This document shows, piece by piece, positions 38,903 to 47,862 of a stretch of 64,000 nucleotides of DNA (position 1 is the first letter of the stretch; every line of letters starts with the position of its first letter). Both the position numbers and the translations under genes were made by a program. The notes beneath the pieces were generated by a model. It searched no databases and was not told where the DNA came from. It was given only the letters and a program-made list of their open reading frames with translations. Origin of the DNA: Candidatus Flexifilum affinis (GTDB lineage Bacteria > Chloroflexota > Anaerolineae > Aggregatilineales > Phototrophicaceae); contig JADJPJ010000027.1 of assembly GCA_016713325.1 (NCBI GenBank), positions 56,849 to 120,848 on the forward strand, given 5' to 3'.

Positions 38903-40053
38903 ATGGCTGAGAAGTCACGAGGAAACACCACAGACTTTAACGATGCGGCTCGTCTGGTTTCTCTGATGTGGAAAAATCGCCGCTTCCTTGTGTCTTCCGG
39001 ACGCCGGGCAATGTACATCGGCTGTGTCGGAAACAAGAATTTCGGCGACGATCTGATTCGTGTGGCCATCCACGACATTTTCCGAGATGTTTGCACGTTC
39101 TACAGCCAGCCTTACCACAGTGTCCAGCAGAGCGATCGGCTCTTCTTCCAGGTGTTCGTCCGCAACGTTGAGATGCCGATGGTCTTCTTAGGGGGCGGCA
39201 CGCTCATCAAGTCTCACGGCAAGTCGATATACCTGTCTCGCATCCGCCAGGCTCAAAACCGGAACTCGAACACACGCCTCGTCGTCTTCGGCCCTGGGGT
39301 GGAAGACATCGAACTTGCAGAGAAAAAAGGGCACAAGATAAATACGACGCCTTGGGTAGAAACATTGAACCAGGCGGAGTATATCGGCGTGCGAGGACCG
39401 CTTTCGAAGCATGCGCTTGAGAGCTGGGGCGTCACGCAGCCGGTCCACATCACCGCCGATCCGGGTATTTACTATGCACCAGACGCGCTTACCCCCCATC
39501 CGCTAGGCAAGCGCATCGGCATCAATCTGGCCGGGGGCTGAAGAACGCACACGTTTTTGGTCATGACGTGGACAGGCTCTCCCAAACGATCATGACCTTC
39601 GCACGCCGGCTGCTGGATTCTGGCTGGACGATCACCTGGTTTCCGACAACCCAGGATGATGCGGATGAGATGCGCAGGCTCATCGCACGGGCAAACCTGC
39701 CCCCCATGGCGATAATGTCCGACTTTCTGAACATACCCGCCATGCTGGATCGACTCAAGGAACAGGACATCTTTGTCGGCCAGCGCCTGCATTCCGTGGT
39801 GGCTGCGAGCAGTGTCTATGTCCCGGTCCTGGCGCTGGAATACCAGCTCAAGTGTCGCGACTTCATGATGTCGATCGACCAGGAGGACGCGGTCATTCGC
39901 ACCGATACCGTCGAAGCCGCCGAACTCTTCGACCGCGTGCAGGCCCTGTATGACCATCATGAACAGGTTCAGCAGCGAGTCTACCAATCCGTTCAGTCCC
40001 TGCGTCGGAACCTTCTGGAAGGGTCCCGAACTGTCAAGTCACTGATTCGCTGA
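38903..40053 (+). CDS. Polysaccharide pyruvyltransferase family protein (one frameshift)
   Basis: The frame from ATG 38903 reads YIGCVGNKNFGDDLIRVAIH (the GxxNxGD motif), FLGGGTLIKSHGKSIYLSRI, VVFGPGVEDIELAEKKGHKI and GVRGPLSKHALESWG. At the G5 run near 39536 one base is missing, giving an early TGA; the frame resumes LKNAHVFGHDVDRLSQTIMT and runs to 40053 with DIFVGQRLHSVVAASS. These are both halves of a CsaB-like enzyme. It would transfer ketal pyruvate from PEP to a sugar, or be one of the related enzymes of unknown donor. It is 28 bases downstream of wzt. Confidence 0.85.
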
Positions 40054-40168
40054 GAAAACAGCCCATCAATGGACGACATCCGGCAGATGGCCTGCCGCGC
40101 GTTCTGGCTCGGCCGGCTTTCGCCGCTGGATTTCTTTTCTTCTCTCCAAAGACACTTCAGAGGCTAGT

Positions 40169-41337
40169 ATGGTTGTGGGTTCGCCGGGCAAGACCCTCTC
40201 TCTATTCCATCCCTTCAGCGCGCAAAGCATCGGGCTGCCCGAGGCATCCATTCCCCAGGTCCACAGCAAACCCCATATCGCGGCCCTGCGTCACCTGGCC
40301 GACAGCGACTGGACCTGTTCTGCCGATTATCTGAGCGAGCGCCGGCTCGCCTACACTCACACCGATGGACAGATCACCTGGCGCTTCTATCCGATCAGCC
40401 GCACCCTGCGAAACAAACGGCGCGAGCCAGTCTTCAAGAGGGAGACGTCCTACTGGGCGCTGGCTTCGGTCGCCCTTCACCCGCCGGACCTGCTGGTGCT
40501 CAACATGTCGGCGCACACCAGTTGGATGACCCGCGCCATGGGTAAAACCATGACACGGGCTGGCCGTCCCTACCTGGCGATGATCGGCGGCATCTACTAC
40601 ACCTGGAGCGACGATGTCGTCGAATACTACCGGGGCGCACGGACCATCATCACCCACACCCGCTGGCAGGCGCGCGAGATCGGTGCCATCGATCATCTCC
40701 GCAATGCGCGGGTGCGCGTGCTGCCGCTGGGTGTGGACTGCGACCACTTTCGGCCCGCGCAGGAACGCCGACCGGACGGCGCGCCGATGCTCCTGTTCAT
40801 CGGCCGCTGGCAGGAATGGAAGGGTATCCATCACGCCGTCGAGGCGCTGCGGGTGGTCCGGGAGCGCCATCCGGGAGCCAGGCTGCACATCGTCGGGCCG
40901 TACTCCTCCCCGAAGTACCTGGAGACCGTCCGCGCGCAGATCCACAACTGTGGCCTGGACGATGCGGTCAACATTACTGGCCTGATTCCTACGATCAACT
41001 CGTAAGCTGGTACCAGAATGCCGATTTCTTCCTGCTGCCCAGCACCCCCGGCCTGGAGAGTTTCGGCATGGTGGTGGTCGAAAGCCTGGCCTGCGGCACG
41101 CCGGTGGTCGCCCTCAAGGCCGAAGGCGGCGGCCCGAACGAGATCGTCACGCACGGCGAGGATGGCTTCCTGGTCCATGCCGATCAGATCGGTCGCACGT
41201 TGCTTCAGGCGCTGGAGCAGCCGGAGGCCATGGCCCGCATGCGGCTGGCCGCCCGCCGCAAGGCCGTGGAACAATACAGTATTGGGGTGACACAATCGGC
41301 GTTCTTCGATATTGTCAGCGAAGCGACACATCCATGA
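40169..41337 (+). CDS. GT4-family glycosyltransferase (one frameshift)
   Basis: The N-terminal frame reads LSLFHPFSAQSIGLPEASIP, then VLPLGVDCDHFRPAQERRPD, LLFIGRWQEWKGIHHAVEAL and LHIVGPYSSPKYLETVRAQI. Near 40990 one base is lost; the second frame continues YDQLVSWYQNADFFLLPSTP and LESFGMVVVESLACGTPVVA to 41337. This restores a full 389-residue GT-B enzyme with its E-x7-E donor motif. It belongs to the run of glycan genes after the Wzm/Wzt exporter. A 115-base gap before it shows nothing notable. Confidence 0.88.
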
Positions 41338-41362
41338 TTGCAGAGAGGGGACCATCCTCCTC

Positions 41363-42421
41363 ATGACTGAGGTACCAGGGATACTTCAATTCGACCACTT
41401 TGCCGTCGTCAGCCATCGGTCCCGCCATCATGCACAGCATGGCGGCTATGCCAAACTGGCAGACTACCTGCCCGGGGAAATCATCACGGTCGAAAAGAGC
41501 AAAGTGCCGTACCGCCTGCGAAGGTTGGCGGCGCACTACGCTTACGCCGCCAGTTATGACTCGGACAGCGCGACCAAAGAGATTGCGCTGTTCAGCCACA
41601 TGATGAAGCGCCCCGGTGGCGCGGCGTTCTTCCTGAATGGCGAACACGATTTTAATTACACGGCGACCACGGCCGGGTTGTTCCGCTGGCGAACGGCTGC
41701 CACGTTCCACAAGCCGCCGGACGAATTGCGGCAGCACTATCGTCCCGGCAGCCTGCGCCATATCGGCGCAGCGGTAGCGGTCGGCAGCAACCAGGTCGAA
41801 ACCCTGCGGGAACTGACAGGCCACGATCGGGTGCGCTTCATCCCGCACGGCATCGATCCGGATTTCTTCTCACCATCGCCCCGGCCGGCGGAATACACGC
41901 AGAACTGTATCTTTGTTGGTCAGCATTATCGTGATTTCGAGACCCTGAGGATTGTGGGCGACGCCCTGTCTCAGCGCTTCCCCGGCTTGAAGATCAATGT
42001 GTTGGTGACCCGTCACTTCCAATCCAGGCTTGCACCACGCGATTGGATGATAGTGCAGTCGGGCCTTGACGACGAGACGCTGCGCGATCTGTACCGCAAG
42101 TCGAGCTGCCTGCTGCTGCCGCTCCGGGATGCCACCGCGTGCAATGCGATTCTCGAAGCCCTCGGCTGTGGCACGCCGATCGTCACGACCGATGTCGGCG
42201 GCGTACGGGATTACATGGACGAAACGTGCGGTTACATCTGCCCGCCTCGGGATGCCGATGCGATGATCGAGGCCGCCACGACCCTGCTCACCAATCCGGA
42301 TCGGAATCTTAAGCTGCGCCTGGCAGGACCGCCCTACGCGGCGCGCTTCCGGTGGGAAGTCGTCAGCGCTGCCATCCTCGACTTCCTGCACGAGACGCTC
42401 GGCATCACCGTCGCATCGTGA
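41363..42421 (+). CDS. Glycosyltransferase (GT-B fold, group 1-like)
   Basis: The start is set at the ATG at 41363 (MTEVPGILQFDHFAVVSHRS); a TTG 51 bases upstream is in frame but overlaps the previous gene. The C-terminal half has VRFIPHGIDPDFFSPSPRP, CIFVGQHYRDFETLRIVGDA and CLLLPLRDATACNAILEALG followed by CGTPIVTTDVGG. The N-terminal part (HAQHGGYAKLADYLPGEIIT) looks diverged from ordinary GT4 enzymes. It lies 26 bases after the previous GT and so is probably in the same operon. Confidence 0.88.
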   Translation: MTEVPGILQFDHFAVVSHRSRHHAQHGGYAKLADYLPGEIITVEKSKVPYRLRRLAAHYAYAASYDSDSATKEIALFSHMMKRPGGAAFFLNGEHDFNYTATTAGLFRWRTAATFHKPPDELRQHYRPGSLRHIGAAVAVGSNQVETLRELTGHDRVRFIPHGIDPDFFSPSPRPAEYTQNCIFVGQHYRDFETLRIVGDALSQRFPGLKINVLVTRHFQSRLAPRDWMIVQSGLDDETLRDLYRKSSCLLLPLRDATACNAILEALGCGTPIVTTDVGGVRDYMDETCGYICPPRDADAMIEAATTLLTNPDRNLKLRLAGPPYAARFRWEVVSAAILDFLHETLGITVAS

Positions 42422-42544
42422 CCGGCAGACCGCCGGCCCGCCATCGAGCCATGTCAATTGCCCTTTTTTCCGGTAGACTTAGCGTGACTGCTCGCGAGCA
42501 CGAGACTGCGGGCAGCAACGCGCTGAGACGCAAGAGGTGAAGCT

Positions 42545-43513
42545 TTGGCGACTCTCATCACCGGTGGTGCCGGGTTCATTGGCAGTCGGCTGGCACAGCG
42601 ATTGCTGACGGAAAACGAACCGGTCGTCATTCTCGACAACTTCAACGACTACTACGATCCGGCAGTGAAGCGGGCGAATATCGACGCACTGAATGGAAAC
42701 GCGGTCGTTATCGAAGGCGATATTCGCGACGAAGCCTGTATCCAGGAGATCTTCCAGACCCATCCGGTCAGGCGTGTGGCCCACCTGGCGGCCATGGCCG
42801 GCATGCGCTACTCCATCGAGCGCGGTCGGCTCTATGCCGACGTCAACACCGGGGCGACCGTCAGCCTGCTCGACGCGGCGCGGCGCAGCGGCGTCGACAT
42901 CTTCGTCCTCGGCTCAACCTCTTCCGTGTACGGCAATGCCGATCGCATCCCCTTTGTCGAAGACGATGCCGCCGCCATGCCGCTGGCGCCTTACCCGGCC
43001 AGCAAGCGCGCTGCCGAGTTGTTCGCGCATTCCTATCACAACCTGTTCGGCCTCAACGTCAATGTGCTGCGCTTCTTCAACGTCTACGGGCCGCACGGCC
43101 GGCCGGACATGATGCCGCTCAAGGCGCTGGATCACATCCTCAACGGTAAGACCATCCAGATGTATGCCGGCGGGGCGCTCATGCGCGACTGGACCTACAT
43201 CGACGACATCGTCGACGGGGTGGTCGCCGCGCTCCAGCGGCCGATGGGCTACCAGATCTTCAATCTCGGCTTCGGCAGCCCGCTCAGCTTCGTCGATTTC
43301 ATCCGCATCTACGAGGAGCTGACCGGCAAACACGCCGTCACTGAGATTGTCGAGGCGCCGCTGAGCGAAGCCAAGACCACCTACTGCGATAACAGCCGGG
43401 CGCGCGAGCATCTCGGATTTGCGCCGAAAATCGACATCCGCGAAGGATTATCACGGACCTGGGCATGGTATCGACAGCGGTATCTCGACCCGCAGAACTC
43501 AACATCAGACTGA
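42545..43513 (+). CDS. NAD-dependent sugar epimerase (UDP-glucuronate 4-epimerase-like)
   Basis: The start codon is TTG at 42545 with AAGAGGTG 8 bases upstream; no ATG fits. The 322-residue protein has NAD motif LITGGAGFIGSRLAQRL, VVILDNFNDYYDPAVKRANI (the DNF..YYDP motif typical of UDP-glucuronate 4-epimerases), the VLGSTSSVYG strand and the catalytic YPASK. RFFNVYGPHGRPDMM also fits that subgroup. It would supply UDP-galacturonate or a related sugar. The next ORF starts 49 bases before its stop. Confidence 0.92.
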   Translation: MATLITGGAGFIGSRLAQRLLTENEPVVILDNFNDYYDPAVKRANIDALNGNAVVIEGDIRDEACIQEIFQTHPVRRVAHLAAMAGMRYSIERGRLYADVNTGATVSLLDAARRSGVDIFVLGSTSSVYGNADRIPFVEDDAAAMPLAPYPASKRAAELFAHSYHNLFGLNVNVLRFFNVYGPHGRPDMMPLKALDHILNGKTIQMYAGGALMRDWTYIDDIVDGVVAALQRPMGYQIFNLGFGSPLSFVDFIRIYEELTGKHAVTEIVEAPLSEAKTTYCDNSRAREHLGFAPKIDIREGLSRTWAWYRQRYLDPQNSTSD

Positions 43514-44529
43514 TACTGCGATCTATTCTCAGGACGATCTCGCTCGGTTACGGGGCGCTGCTGCTGGCGCTGATCGTGCTGCGCCTGCTGCGCGTGACCA
43601 GCCCCTTCGCGTTGACCCTGCTGCTCAGCATCACGCCGCTGCTCTTCGTCTTCCTGCCGATCGCGCTGGCCATGGCCATTCTGTCGCGCTCGCGGGCAGC
43701 GGTCGTGACCAGCCTGATGTTGGGGGCCATCGCGGCTTTCTGGTTGGGCGGCATCTACTTCACCGGAGCCGTCGCGACGGCCGCCGAAGAGCCGATACGG
43801 GTGCTGGTGTTCAACGCCTCGGGCAAGGATCTGGCGCGCGCCTATGCCGAGCCATGGTTCAACACCCGGCCGGCCGACATCATCCTGATGCAGGAAACCT
43901 TCTACACCCGCCAGGGCAGCGGACTGTCCAATGTGCGTGAGACCTACCCCTACCAGGCCGTTCAGCCCAGGACCGAAGCGGTGAACTACCGGGGCGTCGC
44001 CACGCTGTCGGTTTATCCAATCGAAGAGGAGGGGCGCGAAGGCCTCGGTTCGGAGAGCGCCTTCTCGCGCGTCGTGATCGACTTGGACGGGGTGCGTGTC
44101 GCTGTCTACAACGTCAGCCTGCCTGCCCCCTTCGAATCCGACGAGGCGTTCAGCGTCTCCACGCTGCTGCGCACCTACAACACCGACGTCCGTGATCGCG
44201 CGCTCGACCTGCTGATCGCCCGTCTGGAGCAGGAGGATCTCCCGGCCATCGTCGGCGGCGAGTTCAACCTGACCGAATTCGACCCGGCCTATGATCGGTT
44301 GGCCGGCATGCTCACCGACACCTTCCGCGAAGCAGGGTCCGGGCCCGGTTTCACCTTCCCGGTGGCGGGTGGCTATTCGCTGGACGGGCTGCTGCGCCCG
44401 ATTTTGCGACTGGACTATTTGTGGTGTGACGACACCTTCCGCGCCCGAAGCGCCGTGGTCGGAGAGCCTATTCCCGGCAGCGACCGCCTGCCGCTGCTTG
44501 TCGAACTCGACCGCGCCGGGGAGTCGTGA
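43465..44529 (+). CDS. Membrane-anchored endonuclease/exonuclease/phosphatase-fold protein
   Basis: A 354-residue protein. Three membrane helices at about residues 18-95 (SLGYGALLLALIVLRLL, ALTLLLSITPLLFVFLPIALAM, SLMLGAIAAFWLGGIYFTGAV) precede an EEP domain. That domain shows IRVLVFNASGKD, ADIILMQETFYT with the metal-binding Glu, AIVGGEFNLTEFDP (GDFN replaced by GEFN) and LRLDYLWCDD (the D-x-x-W region near the catalytic His, which I do not clearly see). It sits among glycosyltransferases. Activity may be phosphodiester hydrolysis, or lost; the GDFN to GEFN change and missing His make catalysis doubtful. Confidence 0.82.
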   Translation: MVSTAVSRPAELNIRLILRSILRTISLGYGALLLALIVLRLLRVTSPFALTLLLSITPLLFVFLPIALAMAILSRSRAAVVTSLMLGAIAAFWLGGIYFTGAVATAAEEPIRVLVFNASGKDLARAYAEPWFNTRPADIILMQETFYTRQGSGLSNVRETYPYQAVQPRTEAVNYRGVATLSVYPIEEEGREGLGSESAFSRVVIDLDGVRVAVYNVSLPAPFESDEAFSVSTLLRTYNTDVRDRALDLLIARLEQEDLPAIVGGEFNLTEFDPAYDRLAGMLTDTFREAGSGPGFTFPVAGGYSLDGLLRPILRLDYLWCDDTFRARSAVVGEPIPGSDRLPLLVELDRAGES

Positions 44530-45035
44530 TGACCGCGCCGAGACTGATCGCCATTGGCCCCCTGCACTGGACGATGGGCTACGACTATCTGCTGGCAGCC
44601 CTGAGCCGTCTGCACCAGGCGGGTGTGCCGTTCACCGCGCAAATCGTCGGTAGCGGCCCACTCTATTCGGATCTACGCTTCGCCATCGGCGATATCGGCC
44701 TGCGCGACATCGTTCGTTTGCAGCCAAACTTCACCCCGGAACAAACGACCGCGGCGCTGCAGGAAGCCGACGTCTACGTCCTCACCAGCCACCGCGACGA
44801 GATCCGTCCGCCGCTCCGTGACGCGCTGGCGTTGGGCAAGGTCGTGGTCGCCGCGGCTTTCCCCGGCATCGAGCAGGTGGTGCAAAACGGGATCAACGGC
44901 TATCTCACCCCGCCGCGCGACGTCTACGCGCTGGCTGACCGTCTGAGCCAGGTCCTGCGCAGCCCGGATCAACACGCCTCGACAAGCGATAATCCAACCG
45001 GGAGTCCCCCGGCTGCCGCCGCGCTTAACGTGTGA
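44529..45035 (+). CDS. Half-size glycosyltransferase: stand-alone GT-B C-terminal domain
   Basis: The ATG at 44529 overlaps the previous stop (TGATG). The 168 residues correspond only to the nucleotide-sugar-binding half of a GT4 enzyme: LIAIGPLHWTMGYDYLLAAL, AQIVGSGPLYSDLRFAIGDI, LQEADVYVLTSHRDEIRPPL then ALALGKVVVAAAFPGIEQVV. In the donor motif, the usual EGxxxxxxEAMA reads DEIRPPLRDALA, so the first Glu is kept as Glu and the second is changed to Asp. No acceptor half precedes it. It may work with a partner subunit or be a relic. The tail is low-complexity. Confidence 0.8.
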   Translation: MTAPRLIAIGPLHWTMGYDYLLAALSRLHQAGVPFTAQIVGSGPLYSDLRFAIGDIGLRDIVRLQPNFTPEQTTAALQEADVYVLTSHRDEIRPPLRDALALGKVVVAAAFPGIEQVVQNGINGYLTPPRDVYALADRLSQVLRSPDQHASTSDNPTGSPPAAAALNV

Positions 45036-45051
45036 AAGTCGCCCGGAACCC

Positions 45052-46296
45052 ATGCCTCCTGCCACGCCGCTCATCATCGGCATTTACGCCCACAGCTTCC
45101 CCGTCTGGTCGGAGACGTTCATCGTCACCAAGGTCCTCGGTCTGCTCGAACAGGGCTTCGACGTGCAGATTTTCGTCGCCGCGCCCAGCCAGCACTGGGA
45201 TCGCTTCGACATTCTGAAGAACCGCCCGGACGTGCGCGCTCGGGTGCACGCCCCGCTGCCATTCAGCGGCAGCGCCGTGGTCACGAGCGGGCTGCCACGC
45301 CTGCTGGGAATCGCCGTCCGTCACCCGGCCGCGTTCGCCCGCTTTCTGGCCCACTGCTGGCGCTGGCGAGGCGAAAACCCGCTCGGTTTCCTCAAGGCGG
45401 TCTACACGCGCGCCCATTTCGTCGGCCCCCGGCTCGACATCCTGCACATCGAGTTCGACACCCAGGGCCTGTCGATCGTCGATCTCAAGCACTACTTCGG
45501 CAGCAAGCTGCTGCTCAGTTCGCGGTCGAGCTACGAACAGTCCAGCGTGATCGACCGCTTCCCCGACGCACCGCGCACCCTTTACCGCCACGCCGACGGC
45601 TATCACTTCATCTCGCGCTTCCTCCAGGCCGCCGCCGCCCGTCTCGGCCTGCCGCCCTCGACGCCCTGGTGGCTGATCCAGCCGGCTATCGACCTGAGCG
45701 TCTTCACCGGCCGCGACCCCGCGACGCACAAGGCGGAGGGCGCGCCGCTGCGGCTCCTCTCGGTCGGACGGTTGCACTGGCAGAAGGGCTATGAGTTCGC
45801 CATCGACGCCGTGGCCCTGGTCAAAGCGGCGGGCGTCGCCGTCGAGTACGTCATCCTTGGCGAGGGCAGCTACCGCGAAGCCATCGAGTTCGCTGCCGCG
45901 CATTATGGCCTGCTGGAGGACGGCACGGTCAAACTCCTCGGTTCGGTGCCGCGCGAAGCCGTGCCAACGTATCTCAAAGAAGCCGACATCTTCGTCCATG
46001 CCGCGCTGGAAGAGGGCTTTGCCAACGCCGTCATCGAAGCGCAGGCCAGCGGGCTGCCCGTCGTCACCAGCGATGCCGGCGGCCTGCCGGAAAATGTCGA
46101 AGACGGCGTCACCGGCTTCGTCGTCCCCCGCCGCGACGCCCGCGCCATGGCCGAGAAGATCCTCGCGCTGGCCGGCGACCCCGCCCTGCGCGAGCGGATG
46201 GGCCAAGCGGGCCGGCGCCGCGCGCTGGATGTATTCGACATTCGCCGCCAGATCGACTCCTTCGCCGACCTCTATCGCGAACTCGCAGGACGCTGA
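45052..46296 (+). CDS. GT4-family glycosyltransferase
   Basis: A 414-residue full-length GT-B enzyme: IGIYAHSFPVWSETFIVTKV (the SETF acceptor-side motif of colanic-acid WcaL/AmsK-like enzymes), SSRSSYEQSSVIDRFPDAPR, LRLLSVGRLHWQKGYEFAID, VEYVILGEGSYREAIEFAAA, and HAALEEGFANAVIEAQASGL for the donor site (E-x7-E), then PVVTSDAGGLPENVEDGVTG. It lies 16 bases after the half-size GT and 6 bases before the next GT, so the four genes appear to be one operon. Confidence 0.94.
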   Translation: MPPATPLIIGIYAHSFPVWSETFIVTKVLGLLEQGFDVQIFVAAPSQHWDRFDILKNRPDVRARVHAPLPFSGSAVVTSGLPRLLGIAVRHPAAFARFLAHCWRWRGENPLGFLKAVYTRAHFVGPRLDILHIEFDTQGLSIVDLKHYFGSKLLLSSRSSYEQSSVIDRFPDAPRTLYRHADGYHFISRFLQAAAARLGLPPSTPWWLIQPAIDLSVFTGRDPATHKAEGAPLRLLSVGRLHWQKGYEFAIDAVALVKAAGVAVEYVILGEGSYREAIEFAAAHYGLLEDGTVKLLGSVPREAVPTYLKEADIFVHAALEEGFANAVIEAQASGLPVVTSDAGGLPENVEDGVTGFVVPRRDARAMAEKILALAGDPALRERMGQAGRRRALDVFDIRRQIDSFADLYRELAGR

Positions 46297-46302
46297 CCCC
46301 CA

Positions 46303-47388
46303 ATGACGCATGTGCTGATGTTCGGTGTGGGGAGCCAACCGCCTACCTTCATCCGCCGGCAGATCGATACCCTGCGGGCCGCCGGGCTGCAAGTCTCCAC
46401 CTGGGAGTACCGCACTCCGTTGCAGGGTCTGCTTCGGAAGGTTGCCATTCACGGTCGAGTCAGTTTCGGCTCGATACTCGATCTGCCGCCCACCAAACGC
46501 GCCCTGCTCCGTGAAGCCGATCTGTACCATTTCCAGTGGCCGCAGGGGCTGTTCGAATTCGGGCCAGTGGCGCGCCGGCTGGGCATCCCGACGATCGTCA
46601 GTCTTCGCGGCATGGCCATCAACATCCAGCCCCACACGCCGGGCAACGAAGCCTATGTCCGCAATCTGCGCCGGGTGCTGCCCACGTGCAGCGCCTATCA
46701 CGGAGTCTCGCAGGCCATTCTCCAAGAAGCCGAGAAATTCGGTCTGGTGATGGCGCGCGCCCGCGTCATCTACACCGCGCTCGACCTCAGTTTTTTCGCC
46801 CCTGCTCCGACGCCGCCCCCGCCGGAACCGTTACAGATCATCATGATCGGCCGACTGGAGTGGGTCAAAGGCTACGAGTACGCCGTTCGGGTCCTGGAGC
46901 AGGTGGTCAACCGGCACCAGATCGACGCTAGGCTGGTGATCATCGGCGATGGCGAAGACGAGGAGCGAGTCCGCTTCACCGCCGCTGACCTGGGCGTCGG
47001 CGATCGAGTGGTGCTGGCCGGCAAGCTGCCTCCCGACGGCGTGCGCGACATGATTCACAGGAGCCACCTGCTGCTGCACACCGCCTTGAGCGAGGGGATC
47101 GCCAACGCCGTGGTGGAAGGGATGGCCTGCGGGCTGCCCGTCGTCACGACGCGGGCCGGCGGCATGGACGAGGCAGTCGGCGACGGCATCGAGGGATTCG
47201 TCGTGCCGTCGCGCGATGTGCCCGCCCTGGCCGAAGCGGTCGCCCGGCTGGCGCATGATCCTGACCTGCGTCAGAAGATGGGATCGGCCGGACGCGCGCG
47301 GGCGCTGCGCCAGTTCGCGCCGGATCGTCAGGGCGCAGAATTCGTCGACCTCTATCGCGCCGCTCTGCACACCGCAGGAAAATCGTGA
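46303..47388 (+). CDS. GT4-family glycosyltransferase
   Basis: A 361-residue GT-B enzyme closely similar in layout to the gene before it: MFGVGSQPPTFIRRQIDTLR, QIIMIGRLEWVKGYEYAVRV, RLVIIGDGEDEERVRFTAAD, LLHTALSEGIANAVVEGMAC and PVVTTRAGGMDEAVGDGIEG. The similarity suggests tandem duplication. Its stop overlaps the GTG start of the next half-size GT (GTGA). It works in the cytosol on a lipid-linked acceptor. The donor sugar is unknown. Confidence 0.94.
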   Translation: MTHVLMFGVGSQPPTFIRRQIDTLRAAGLQVSTWEYRTPLQGLLRKVAIHGRVSFGSILDLPPTKRALLREADLYHFQWPQGLFEFGPVARRLGIPTIVSLRGMAINIQPHTPGNEAYVRNLRRVLPTCSAYHGVSQAILQEAEKFGLVMARARVIYTALDLSFFAPAPTPPPPEPLQIIMIGRLEWVKGYEYAVRVLEQVVNRHQIDARLVIIGDGEDEERVRFTAADLGVGDRVVLAGKLPPDGVRDMIHRSHLLLHTALSEGIANAVVEGMACGLPVVTTRAGGMDEAVGDGIEGFVVPSRDVPALAEAVARLAHDPDLRQKMGSAGRARALRQFAPDRQGAEFVDLYRAALHTAGKS

Positions 47389-47855
47389 ACCCAGCCATAC
47401 GTCTCCAGCCGCTCAAGCTGATCACCATCGCCGCGCTCGACTGGCGTAACGGACTGGAATATGCGCTGGAGGCGGTCCATCGCCTTGCGCAGGGCGGGCT
47501 GCACGTCGACTACACCATCGTCGGTTCCGGCGAATTTCTCGAAGCAGTGGTCTTGGCTCGTCATGAGTTCGGTCTGGACGATCGCGTCAAACTGCTGCTC
47601 ACGGCGGACGATGCGCGCATTCAGGCGCTGCTGCGCGATGCCCACGCCTTTCTGTACCCCTGCGTTGCGCCAGGGGCCGCTCACGGCCTGGCGATGGCAG
47701 TGGCGGCGCGCAGGCCGGTGATCGCCTTCGAACAGGCGGAAGTCGCCGCGGCACTGCAAGGCTATTCCGACGTGCAATGGATCCCGCGACGCGACGTCGA
47801 ACGCCTCACAGATGCGCTAAAATCTCTTCTGAATTTTCCGGAAACGTCGGATTGA
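47385..47855 (+). CDS. Half-size glycosyltransferase: second stand-alone GT-B C-terminal domain
   Basis: The GTG at 47385 overlaps the preceding stop (GTGA). The 156 residues again give only the donor-binding half: LKLITIAALDWRNGLEYALE, DYTIVGSGEFLEAVVLARHE, LRDAHAFLYPCVAPGAAHGL then AMAVAARRPVIAFEQAEVAA. The usual acidic donor-site residues are replaced (PCVAPGAAHGLAMAV), so independent catalysis is unlikely. It resembles the half-size gene at 44529 and lies at the other end of the two full GT genes. A regulatory or subunit role is possible. Confidence 0.78.
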   Translation: MNPAIRLQPLKLITIAALDWRNGLEYALEAVHRLAQGGLHVDYTIVGSGEFLEAVVLARHEFGLDDRVKLLLTADDARIQALLRDAHAFLYPCVAPGAAHGLAMAVAARRPVIAFEQAEVAAALQGYSDVQWIPRRDVERLTDALKSLLNFPETSD

Positions 47856-47862
47856 ACGAGGG

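Noticed and set aside
39530..39545. In-frame TGA in the pyruvyltransferase gene as a second selenocysteine codon
   Set aside because: The similarity continues in a different frame after a G5 run, so this is a one-base indel, not a recoded stop; the position is not a conserved Cys.
45025..46725. 566-codon open frame on the minus strand
   Set aside because: Antisense to two GT4 genes; Gln-, Asp- and Gly-rich shadow composition without a motif.
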